Translations under genes and position numbers: made by a program
Assembly: GCA_024734555.1 (NCBI GenBank)
Contig: JANPWX010000064.1
Span: 402,398-466,397, forward strand
DNA length: 64,000 bases
DNA from: Trochalopteron elliotii
Taxonomy: Eukaryota; Chordata; Aves; Passeriformes; Leiothrichidae
Direction: 5' to 3'
In this document: positions 1 through 10,943 of the stretch, piece after piece
Numbering within the stretch: the stretch's first letter is position 1
Layout of the letters: every line of letters starts with the position of its first letter
Notes under the pieces: generated by a model
What the model saw: only the letters and a program-made list of their open reading frames with translations
The model's database searches: none
What the model was told of the DNA's origin: nothing

Positions 1-1212
1 AAATATTCACTTTGTGTCATGTCTGACATCAAGTAAGAGAAATTTGGAAAATCCCACCCAGGACTTTTTAGGACCAGGTGCTTCCAAAATATCCAGACTT
101 GCCCCAGACACCAATTGGATTTTGAGATTCTCAAAACCACAAAAATCTTGTGGTGAATGACTTCAAGCCGGAAAACCAGTGGCTGCCTTTCTCCAATCTC
201 TTGGAGCAGTGAATTTATAGCAAATAAATAGCTGCTGTCTTGCAACATTGATATTAATATTCCATCTGGGGAAGTCCCTAATCATTGAGTGATTTATCAT
301 AAAAAGCTGAAAGAGCCATTACTGTCAGCACATGGGTCAATCATGGGCACAAAAAAAAAAATATTTGCCTGGGTAACATAGGGCCACCCAGCTCCAGATG
401 TTTAAAAACTCCTTTTTCAGATGCCTTATATGCAAAAGCACATGGAAAGCTTGCACTTTTCATGCAGTGCATGGGATTAAAACCTGTAGTAGAGAAAATA
501 TTACCTTTTCTCTGATATATGGCAATCCTAGCAGCAGCTGTGCTGCCTTGCAGGTCCTTCCAAACCAGTGCCCAGAGCCTTGACTTTGCAGCCAAGGATC
601 TTGTCCAGAAGGCCTGAGTGAGACACACTGAATCACACCACACACCTCTCCTCAGGGTTACCCTTGGTTTGGCCAGCAGCAGCAGCACCAGCAGCAGGAC
701 AGGGGTTTGTGCCAAGGGAGAGGTCCAGTGCTCACCAAACCCAGGGCAGCAAGGCCCCTGACAAGAGTTAGAGCAGCACACTTTCCTGTGCTTCACATGT
801 GTGTTTGGAGGTGGCATGCTCTGGGAATGAACACCAGTAGACATTTTAACCATCAGCAATGGCAATGAAGATGATAATGAATATGTTTCGATTGAATTTC
901 CTTAGAAAGAAAAGTTGGCTATGGAGGAAAATAGAGCTGGGTTTAATGCCTGAAGAAATGATTTAAAGAAAATTTTTTTCAGGGTTTGCAAAAAGCCATA
1001 AAAGCAGGTACATAAGTAATGTAAAGCAGCTGCCATAACATTTCAGTCTTTCACACGTGCCATCCTAAAGTGCTCCTGAATGCTTTTTCCTCTTCAAAAG
1101 GTAAAACAAATGTACCAACATCTCTCAAATATGAAACATATTTCCCAAAAATTCCATAAAGAAAACAAACTTGAAAATGTTTTTCAGATAGAACTCTACT
1201 CAAGTACAGCAC
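1..1212. other. Intergenic DNA, no gene seen
   Basis: AT-rich sequence without recognisable exons, RNA genes or repeats. An open frame of about 174 codons on the minus strand (341-865) covers a CAG/CTG-rich stretch near 675-700. Its translation is cysteine- and leucine-rich low-complexity sequence that resembles no protein I know, so I treat it as chance. Confidence 0.6.
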
Positions 1213-1376
1213 TGTGGTGGTAGGTTGACCCTGGCTGGACACCAGGTGTCCAGCAAAGCCCCTCCATCCCTCTCCCCCTCAGCTGGACAGAGGAGAGAAA
1301 ATGGAATGAAAGACAATGAAAGATTGAGATAAGGAGAAGGAGAGACCACTACTACTTTCATGGGCAAAATCACTTG
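1213..1376 (-). mobile_element. LTR-like retroviral remnant, distal part (split by CR1)
   Basis: One end of an old LTR-type element. On the plus strand it starts TGTGGTGGTAGGTTGACCCT and runs to about 1376, where a CR1 LINE interrupts it. The same element resumes at 1885. I recognise the sequence style (CTGGCTGGACACCAGGTGTC, then a purine-rich GAGATAAGGAGAAGGAGAGA run) as a repeat common in songbird genomes, but I cannot name the family. The minus orientation is inferred from a TATA-like site in the other half. No open viral gene is present in this part. Confidence 0.6.
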
Positions 1377-1884
1377 AGTGCTGTGTCCAGTTCTGGGGCC
1401 CTCAGTTTGGGAAGGATATTGAGACGTTTGAGCGCGTCCAGAGGAGGCAACGAGGCTGGTGAAGGGCTTGGAACATGAGCCCTGTGAGGAACGACTGAGG
1501 GAGCTGGGGTTGTTTAGCCTGGAGAAAAGGAGACTCAGAGGTGACCTTATCACTCTCTACAACTCCCTGAAAAGTGGTTGTAGCCAGGTGGGGGTTGGTC
1601 TCTTTCTCCAGGCAGCAACTGACAGAACAAAAGAACACAGTCTCAAGCTGCAAGGGAAATATAGGTTGGATATTAGGAAAAAGTTCTTTACAGAAAGGAT
1701 GATAAATTAGTGGAATGGTTTGCCCAGGGAGCTGGTGGAGCCACCATCCCTGGATGTCTTTAAAAAAAGATTGGATGTGGCACTTGGTGCAATGGTTTAG
1801 TTGAAGTGTCAGGGCTGGGTTGGACTCGATGATCTTGAAGGTCTCTTCCAACCTAGTGATTCTGTGTGTATGATTCTGTGTGTG
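1377..1884 (+). mobile_element. CR1 LINE fragment, 5'-truncated, inserted in the LTR element
   Basis: A 3'-terminal piece of a chicken-repeat-1 (CR1) non-LTR retrotransposon, about 0.5 kb of an element that is several kb long when complete. The translation at 1459-1710 has the family's C-terminal ORF2 signature: [19 protein letters not shown], then [18 protein letters not shown]. The 3' end has the conserved GTTGGACTCGATGATCTTGA segment followed by the degenerate ATTCTGTG/ATGATTCTGTG tail typical of CR1. Stop codons and the truncation make it inactive. The pentamer ACTTG occurs just before it (1372-1376) and just after it (1885-1889), which may be a short target-site duplication. Confidence 0.93.
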
Positions 1885-2705
1885 ACTTGGCGAAATTAGC
1901 TTAATTTATTGACAATGAAATCAGAGGAGGATAATGAGAAATCAAACCAAATCTTTAACACCTCCTGCACATCCCTTCTTTCTTCCTAGGTTTAATTTCA
2001 CTCACAATTTTCTCTCCCTCCTCCTCCACAGCAGCACAGGGTGACAGGACATGGGTGTTATGGTCAGTTCATCATATATTGTCTCTGCTGCTCCTTCCTC
2101 CTCAGAAGGACGACTTCTCACACTCTTCTCCTGCTCCAAGGTGGGATCCCTCCCATGGGAGACAGTTCTCCACGTATTTCTCCACTGTGAATCCTTCCCA
2201 CAGGCTGCAGTTCCTCAAAAACTCCTCCAACATGGATCATTCAATGGGGTGCAGTCCTTCAGGAACACACTGTTTCAGCATGGGTCCCCCACAAATCACA
2301 AATCCTGCCAGGATCCAGCAGGGGCTTCCCATGGACTCACAGCCTCCTTCAGACATCCCTCTGCTCCAACGTGGGGTGCTCTACAGATGGTTCTCTGTGC
2401 CATCATGGATCTCCATGTGCTGCAGGGGGACAGCCTGACCCACCAGGGTCTTCTCCACAGGCTTCAGGGGAATCACCGCTCTGGTGTAATTGCTGTTTGG
2501 GCAGGCTTTTTGACCCCTTAAATACATTATCCCAGAAGCACTACCACCATCACTGATGGACCCGGCCTTGGCTAATGATGTGTCTTTCTTGGAGCCAGTT
2601 GGCATTGGCTCTATCCAGCATATGGGAAGCTTCTGACAGCTTCTCATAGAAGCTACCCCTGTAGACCCCTGCAACTGAAACCTGGCCCTGCAATCCCAAC
2701 GCAAG
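1885..2705 (-). mobile_element. LTR-like retroviral remnant, proximal part
   Basis: Continuation of the element broken at 1376. It contains diverged, loosely periodic GC-richer units (recurring CTGCTCCAAGGTGGG- and CTCCAACATGGATC-like motifs between about 2130 and 2460). A promoter-like segment follows: read on the minus strand, about 2518-2530 gives a TATTTAAG TATA-like box, preceded upstream by GC-richer sequence. The outer boundary is placed at about 2705 (plus-strand GCAAGCA), giving TG...CA termini for the whole element once the CR1 is removed. I see no clear target duplication and no intact gag, pol or env. Open frames across it on both strands are low-complexity repeats of the unit. 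Family assignment is uncertain; repeat status is secure. Confidence 0.65.
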
Positions 2706-5700
2706 CATCTTTCCCGCCACTCATCTCCCTGCCCCCCTAGCTTACCCAAAAACAATGTCCTGGGAAAATGAGTCATTCCTGTAATTGCTCTTGACCATGG
2801 TTTTGTCCAGGTTTTGGTGAAGTACTGCAGAAGACATAAGAACCACTGAGTATTTGAATTAGTTTCAGCAGGTCAATCACTCCAAAGATTTTCTGCTCTA
2901 GTTACTTGCAGAAAGATGTGTACTTCTTAAAATCCCAAGTATTTCCTGTTTAATTTATTTGCAAAGCAAGATACACAGGGTAAAAAAATCGGTTGAACAC
3001 AACAATTTTATTGGAGTTCACCTGCTACAACAACGTGTCTGAAGACAAGTCTTCTAGCAAGTCAAGCAAGCAATCCTGGAGCTGTTTTCAAAGATATCTG
3101 CTGTTTGCAGCAATGTAGGATGAGCACATAGTCAGTTTAATAGGTTTCCTCCTTACTCAATTATTTAGCCTTTCCTTTTATTTTCCTTTAAGTTTAAGTT
3201 TGTTTGTTTTATTTAGTGCAATCACTGCCTTTAATAAAGGGTACTTCCGCATGTTTGAGTTTGGAACACTATAAATCCCTGCTTTCATATCTCTGTTTCA
3301 GTGGTTCCTCTCTATCCCCAGTAGTTAGGCAGGAGAAGGATGAAAAGTCAATAGAAGTTCCAGCAGATCAAAGAATAGGCCATGTCAGGTCTCCACTGCC
3401 TCCACATCCAATATCATGTTGCAGTCCCCAGGGGCCAAAGCACAACCTTTCATATGAGAACTTGCACCGAAGAAGTTCCAGAATGCCAAAAAATGGATGA
3501 AAGCCAAATAAAGTCTGTAGACTTGGGATTCACAGGAATAAGGAGAGAATTAACACTACTGCACACAACCAGAGTTGCTGTATTAAAAAAAGGATATAGA
3601 AAATAAGATATGTGAGTAAAATTAGCTAAAACTGCACTGTAATCTTCAATAGAAAAATAGATCCTTTAAATAAATTTCCTTCCAGAAATCTTGTATCTTG
3701 TATTTATTTCCAGACACTTTTTCTTTTTGTTTTTATTCAAATACTTTATATACACTTAAGATGAAATTGATATTTAAATTTTTTTCAATCCCTGTGAGGT
3801 TCAGTAGACAGAAGCAATTCAATCAGAAACAGAGAATGATGTGAAAAGTGGTGAGTGAATGCCTATTCATTCAGTGCACAGAAAAATTAACATCCACAGG
3901 ACAGCTGTTAAAAGGGGAAGATTTTTTTTCATTGCTTCAATACTAAAAACCACACTGATTTTGTACAAAGCAAACATAATATGCTCAAGAAAGATGGGTG
4001 ACAGAGCTGAAATTTGCTGAAAGGTGGCAGGGGAGAAAGTGTTCTACTTATTTGTAATGAAAAATACCACAGTAAACCTCTAACAGCTGTTACTTTACCC
4101 ACATTCATGATTTCGGGTTTTTTAACTAAAAAAAAAAAAAACAAACCACCTGATTTTGTCAATAGAGCAATACACAAATCTCCTAGTTGCACACTTGAAA
4201 AGTAGAGAATGTTGAGTAAGATGTAATAATTAGTCAAACTTACCAGTTTATATCCCTGGTTAGAAGGAAATTACCTTACCATTAATGATCAGCAATTAAG
4301 CAAATAGCCCAGAAACAGCCTTCCTTAAAGACCACAAGGCCAACAGCAGTGGAGGGAAACTGGACAAGCAAAGTAGCAAAAGAGACACAAGCACTGTGCA
4401 AAAGCTTCAAACCCACAGGAGCCCTCAAAACCCAGCAGGTGCTGGGTGCTGGGACAGCAGGGGCAGAGCACACCAGGACCTGGCCTTGAGTCACGTCCTG
4501 GATCTAGACAGCTCCTCTATGCTCAGCACAGTCCAGGCTGGGACTGAAATACCAGAGTTATATGGCACCCTGTTTCTTGTCAGAGGAACAAAACAAGGTG
4601 CTGTAACAACTAAAGCTGGAAAGTAGAAACAGGAAGAAGTCCCAGGCTGGAGACAACTTTTCCAACATGTTGAGCAGGAATACAGGTCTAGTCAAAGCAA
4701 CTGGCTTCTTTGCAAACTATGAATGGTGAGAAATAGCTGAAACCTAAACCATTCAAATAACTTCATCTTCTAATGCATTGCCTTGATATATATTTTTCTC
4801 AACAAGAAAATTCTGCATAATGACACCATCTTTAGCTCCTTAGTAAAATCGTCTGAAAAGAGAATTTAGAAGTACAGGCTAAGAAAAATCCTCTCCACAG
4901 CTCCAGCATAGACTGGGGTAAAACCACCTTTTTCCACTAGGTCCCAAAATGTCTTGCAACATCAAGGTCATGTATCAGCCAATGCAACAGCAGATCTAAA
5001 CTCTCCCCCATCAAAGAGAGGACCACATTTTCAGTGCGGTAGAACAAGAAGTTTTATACCCAGTTTGAACTGGAAGGAGAAATACGGCCTATTGTTCCTC
5101 ATCATCTAATCAATGTTCCTGCCAGTTGAAGGCATTAAAATTATAATGTATCTGCCTCATACTTGCATCAAAATATAATGAAGATATCAGCAGAAAAAAA
5201 CTTATATTCTTCTCCATACTACACTAGAACAGATTTCCTATATTATGGAAAAAGAACCCATATTTGCACAAAATCCACAATAATGAAAAAATAAATTAAA
5301 AAACTAGATTTTCCTCCCAAGTTGAAAATAAAATATAGAAAAACAGTTGGAGGGAAGTTGGAAAGGAACACTTATATGAAGTACTTTTTCTCAGAGAAGT
5401 GACAGAAATTTAAAATAACATCTGAAATTCCACTCTTAGAGTTGCATTTCAGTTTCTCACCCATTTTGACATACTAATTATAGAAAGTCAAGTTATTTTA
5501 ATTTAAGCTTGCATATGAAAATTCCTATAAAATGTACAGATGTAACACCCTGATGTGTTGCAATGGTTTACAGGATGGTTGGCTTTCTGTACAGTGATGA
5601 CATCATATATAACATTAATATTCTATTAAAGTGGCTGGTAATAATAACAACCCTCAGTTTTAGGGTTGTTTGATAACACAGTGTTGTTTTACAAGCTTTA

Positions 5701-6924
5701 TAAGAAATCTACATAGAGATAGTGTGCTGCCAAAGAAAAATGGATATGCATTTGTTCTGTAGCAACATTGTAAAATTTGTGGGTTTTTTTAAATCCTGTT
5801 TCTGGGCCATACAAGCTTTTTACTTCCTGTTTTTCATTTTGTTATTGTAGGAATATATAAACAGGAAAAAACCTTTTCTTCAGTACAATGTTTTCATCAA
5901 TTTAAAGATGCATATATCCTTAGTTATGAATATACAGAGCTGATAATACTGATAAGTAAGTTATATGTATATTTCTTACTCTTCTACTAGAGATTAGTTT
6001 TCATGAACGAGTAAGTCCTGGAATTTTTTTATTTTTTTCATGTTTCCTATCCAGGTTGTGGAAGAATGCAGCCATGCTGCCACCTATTAATTTTTATAGT
6101 GCGATGAAAATAGAAAAAAAGTTACAATTTTTAACAAGTAAGGAAAAAAAACCCACAATAAAAAAACAAATCTATAAAACCTAAAACCCTGAATACGGCT
6201 TCAACACTATGAACACTATCAGTTTAACAGCTGAAACATAAGTGAGAAAAGGGAGCACAACATCTGGAAGTAAGCAAGGGAAGACAATGTAAGGAAAGAC
6301 AGCTGATGATTACCATGTAATCATGGCTGGCAAAAAAGAGACAGATTTCACATCCAGATTTCTGTTGACTGGAAGACTCAGTGAAGGCTCATTTCAGTGC
6401 CAGCTAATGTGATCTGTAAGGAGGAAGGAACCACACACAATACTGACTGTGTTTCCTTGTTAGAGCAGAATTGCTGCTGAGCAGGAAAGGACAGAAAATT
6501 TCAGTGTGGCCCCCCAAACCCCTCTTGCACTCCAAGTTCACTGAGTGCAGAGCCAGCTGTTGTTCCACACATCACAGCTGGACGGGGAGGACAGAATGAC
6601 ACTGCTGCAGGGCTCTCTCCACACACAGAACAGGAGTGGCTCTGGGAAGGAGGTGTTCCTCTTTGCCAGGGAGGCGCCAGCATGGCTTTATCTGCTCTGT
6701 GCTTCAGCTGGCTGGTACCAGAGGGCTCTGAAGCCTCACACCCATCTAAACCCTGGCACACTGAGTCCATATGGAGATAGCCCAGCCGAGCTGGAGGTAG
6801 CCAAACAGAACAGCTAAGCCACCTCTCCAGAGTCAACAACTCACCTCACAATCCATCCATTCCCATAAATACATGATTTTTAACTTTCATTTGTGAGGTA
6901 AACTTATAGATTTACTTCATTTGC

Positions 6925-6964
6925 AAAAAAAAACCCCAAAAACAAAAAACCCAACAAACTCCAA
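6925..6964. repeat. A/C low-complexity tract
   Basis: A run built only of A and short C blocks. It is probably a degenerate microsatellite or an old poly(A)-type sequence. Confidence 0.8.
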
Positions 6965-8350
6965 ACTCTTTCCCAAGATTTCTGGGATGATAATCTGAAA
7001 ACAAATAAACTGTAATTTTACTGTTTTATTACCTTCTCTCTTATGTGTCACACACAAATTATCTCTGGATAATTTTTATTTAAGTTAGAAAAAGAACCAG
7101 CTATATTCATATACCAAAATGTATCCCTTTCATGTATCCCTTTTGAGTTTCACTGTACTTTTTCTTATGAGCTGGGAGAAGTTCAAAACAAGGATGTGTC
7201 CTTTTTAGAACAAGAATCAGCAGATTTATTATGACTGCATTGGAGTATTCAAAGTGCCTATTACCCACAATACAACATTTAGTTTCAATAAAATACATGA
7301 GTTACTTAACTGCATAAAAAACCAACAACACAGATCCAAGAGTGGGAGAGGCCTTAGCTGAAGAGGTATGGCATCAGTTGTTTATTAATTAGTGAGAAAA
7401 CAGAGCCATTAAACTCCAGCAACCTCAGATTTCTATGCCAACAAAACCAACCCAGACTGTAAACCAGGAAAGTTCAGTTCATGCTTGAGAAAAGTATTAA
7501 AAGTTCCAAAAACTGATTTCAGAGAAGTTTACTGTTAGATAGGTGATGGCAAAAAAATTTAAATGTTTGAAAGGAGAGCCTGGCTGAACAGTCTTCTCCC
7601 AGTTACTTTTAGCTAGCAAGATATTCTGGAAAACTGGTGTCGCTAGAATCAGATGTAAAATATGCTAATTCTTGAATTAATTTCCTACACAAGCTGAGGG
7701 TTATCTGAGGTATAAAATAAATGTTATACTACCCTTTATAAACCAGTCATTCTTATTAGGGCACAAAGCAATTTAGGTGATAGGCTGAAAATTGGTCAGA
7801 GCAGAATGCAGATAAGACCCAATTAAAACCAAAGGCAATTTGAATTTACTGAATAATCTATAAGAGAAAATGACAAATTAAAAAAGCTAGAAAAAATTCT
7901 ATGTAGGTTTTGTTATCAGTGCACAACTGGAAGTGCTGAAAGCAAACAAACAAACAAAACATTACCAAATAATTAGAGTGGGGTAACTTCACATTCAGTC
8001 TTCAATAGCGAAGGATAGAAAAGGTATCAGCAATTAAAATAGGCTTCAGCATTAAGCCAGCTATTTTTTTGTTAAACAGATGAAAGCTAGGACAAACCAA
8101 AATCCATGAAACAGCCCAAACCCAAGTTATCAGCCAAAAGATCTTACAGAGTTTATGCCAGCAGCCCTACTGACCAAATAGGTGCACACATGTCTGGCCA
8201 TGCTTCCCCATGTCCTAACCCCACTCCGGTGCTGAGGATGTTGGTTTTCCTCATCTTTTTTTAATCCTTAGCTCTGGCCATCTCCTTTCAGTGGAGGTGA
8301 AAGGTCAGAGGCCACAATGGAGCTTTCCAACAAGGAGTGTTTCCACAGCA

Positions 8351-8431
8351 GCTGTCCCGTGTCCCAGCCGCAGGCGACGGGAGGGAGGAGCGGCCGTGCT
8401 GCAGCCCCGGCACGGCCCTGGCAGGCGGGAC
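8351..8431. other. Small CpG-rich patch
   Basis: By hand count about nine CpG dinucleotides lie within about 80 bases, in a region otherwise nearly free of CpG. It is too short for a standard CpG island. It could be an unmethylated regulatory element, a small divergent promoter or a GC-rich repeat fragment. No coding potential was recognised. Confidence 0.4.
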
Positions 8432-8603
8432 AGGGACACCCACAGCTGGAGCAAGGGCAAATGAAGACAAACAATAACTCAAAGATGTGACTGAGGCTCC
8501 CTTTTCCCCCGCCGTCTAGCTTGGAGACACGAGAACTCTTGCCATGAGAGAAATAACTGATGTGAGTTCCCCCAAATCAAAGATTAACAAAAAAAATTGC
8601 CTC

Positions 8604-8623
8604 TTTTTTTTTTTTTTTTTTTT
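8604..8623. repeat. Poly(T) run of 20
   Basis: Uninterrupted T20 on the plus strand. No flanking retroposed sequence is recognised that would make it the reversed poly(A) tail of a retrocopy. Confidence 0.85.
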
Positions 8624-10840
8624 AACTGGAAGATTTAAGCACACCTATACTTGTGTGCCCTGGCTCTTGTGTATCTTTTCTGAGGCAACCCCTGTGTGTT
8701 CAAGAAACACAGACACTAAAATGAAGGTGACTTCTACAAAGACACTGATTTCAAGTCTTATCTGCCACCATCAGGGCACATAAGTGTATGTCTTTGCTCC
8801 ATCACTATTAACATCAGCAATGCCAGTCTGAAATACAGTATCCCAATTCATCAGCTACATACAAAGCCATGAAAGCATATTACTATTATTTATTTTTTGG
8901 CATATACATTTCACAACATTGAAAGTAAACTCTGAGTGCTCAATGGGCTCTTACTGGAATTCCTAAAGGCACTTTGGTGCCTTGGCTGTTAACTGAAAGG
9001 ATAACTTCACAAGTTCGGTTGCAAGTCAAGCCAGAAGTTATTATTCAGACCTTTATAAAGATTGCACCACCATTACACAGGCAAACGTTTTCTCATGCAG
9101 CATAAAGTCTGCAGGCATAAATATAACCCAGAGGATTCTTTTGAACTTGCAAGCCTGACACATGACTAGAGAGAAAAGGCTTTTTTCCTTCACAGTTCTG
9201 AAAACAAATTCTAATAATTTAACTTCTAGGTAACAAATTGCTATAAGTGAGTAGGGATTAAACCGAAAAGACGCAGAAAATGATAATTTGTAACAGGATT
9301 ATCAGTGGCTGATTCATCTTTGAATATACATTAAAGTAAAGTCACACCAAAGAACAGAAGTCCTTAATGCTAACATTTTGGTACCTATTTCTCATGGGAA
9401 AGAAGCCATATTATTATTGCAGTACTTAGTAGAATATTCACTACAGTTGCTTATTTAATTTCTATTTTAGGTAGGTCTTCCTTTACCAGGAGGAAAAAAT
9501 AAAAGACCAGTAGGAAATGCTTATAAGGGCCAGGGGCTTTTTGGAAAGAAATATAAGCTATGAAATTAATTTAATCTCTTTCTGCTTTGAAATATGTTGC
9601 AAACAGATTGTGATTTTCTTCAACACATTATACAAAACTATTCAAGGATTCATTTCAACAATAATTGACATGCTGAACCTCATTAGTAAGTAGTTTGCTG
9701 CCAGTAGTCAGTATTAAAAATGAACTGTTTCAATAGATTAGTCATGTTGCTTTTTGGGGCTTTTTTAAAACCTTGATTGCACTGATGTAAATCAGATGAT
9801 AAATTTACCCATGTGAAGACAGGAATTCAGTACTATGTTTCACCAATATTTTTCAATATTCAATTATTTTCCATTTTTGCAAGTACTCCTACTAGCTAAC
9901 TTAGTTGCTATCCCTGCAGAATGAAACCACCAAAACAGTATGAAAATAGGCTACATAAGTTTCTTAACAAATGGGATAACTAAAGCATCAGCCAATCTTT
10001 AGTCACTGTACAGTTAAGTTAATTTTTTGAGGTTTTTTTCACGTTTTGTATTCATTTACATGAACATCATGAAGGTATCACTTTCTGTTTGTACAAGTGA
10101 CTGCAGTGGTAGAGAAGGCAACACCAGGTTTCTCCACTTGCAGACCAGAGAAGCATTATCAAAAGCAGAGTGGGGCTTTACAGTTAAAATTTCAGTGACA
10201 AATAAGGTAACTCAACAGAAACAGGAGCTCTCCAAGAGCAGCGTATTCCATAAAATCATATTTAGTTTCTTTACTTTTATACATGTAACTTCTAGAGAGC
10301 CGTGCTGTGCTGGCTTTTCTTCAGAAGGAGGGAGGGAAGGAGCTGCAGTACTTCACCTTCTCTGCTGCTGTGGCTTCAAAGAGCCCATTAAGGATACAGA
10401 GATCTGCTTTGATACCGGTGCTCCATTCTTGAAGACAGGCAGACAGTGGTCTGCCCTTCAGGTCATACAACTGGAGTCCCTCCGGATCACAAAGACAGAC
10501 CTGCCCTGTGTCAGACTCTGGGAAACTGAACTCTGCAGCTTCTATTATAAATTGCAATTTTGCTCCTTATAGTCACTGCTACCTTACTAAAACAAGGCTC
10601 AGCATCCCAAAAATCATTTCAGTACCATAAGGCTTACTAGGCTCAGTGAATGCACTGCCTATACAGGAGCTGTTTTATAGGGCTGACAGACAAATCCAAA
10701 AGGAACTACAGGATTATGTTTTGGCTGCAGTTTATACTGCTTCACAGGTAACAGTTTCCATCCTCTCTCTTATTTAAAAAATTTAGGAGAAAAAAAAGTA
10801 ATAGGAATTTGCTTAATATTTAATTGTGCTGTTGTTTTGC

Positions 10841-10943
10841 TGGGTGGTGGGGGTTTTTTTTGTTTTTGTTTGTTTGTTTGTTTTATTTTTGTTTTGTTTT
10901 GTTTTGTTTTGTGGGGGGTTTTTTTGGTGGTTTTTTTTTTTTT
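10841..10943. repeat. G/T low-complexity tract
   Basis: About 100 bases almost entirely of G and T on the plus strand, including GTTTT repeats and runs of up to 13 T. It is the only large G/T block seen in the upstream half of the window. Confidence 0.85.

Noticed and set aside
341..865. 174-codon minus-strand frame
   Set aside because: Driven by a CTG/CAG-rich stretch; the leucine run and cysteine-rich remainder resemble no protein.
1213..2705. Functional endogenous retrovirus
   Set aside because: No gag, pol or env frame is present, the element is split by a LINE, and only LTR-like sequence remains.
10027..10572. 181-codon plus-strand frame
   Set aside because: Unrecognised translation with biased, cysteine- and phenylalanine-rich segments. 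The minus strand over its second half looks more coding-like, and neither is confirmed.
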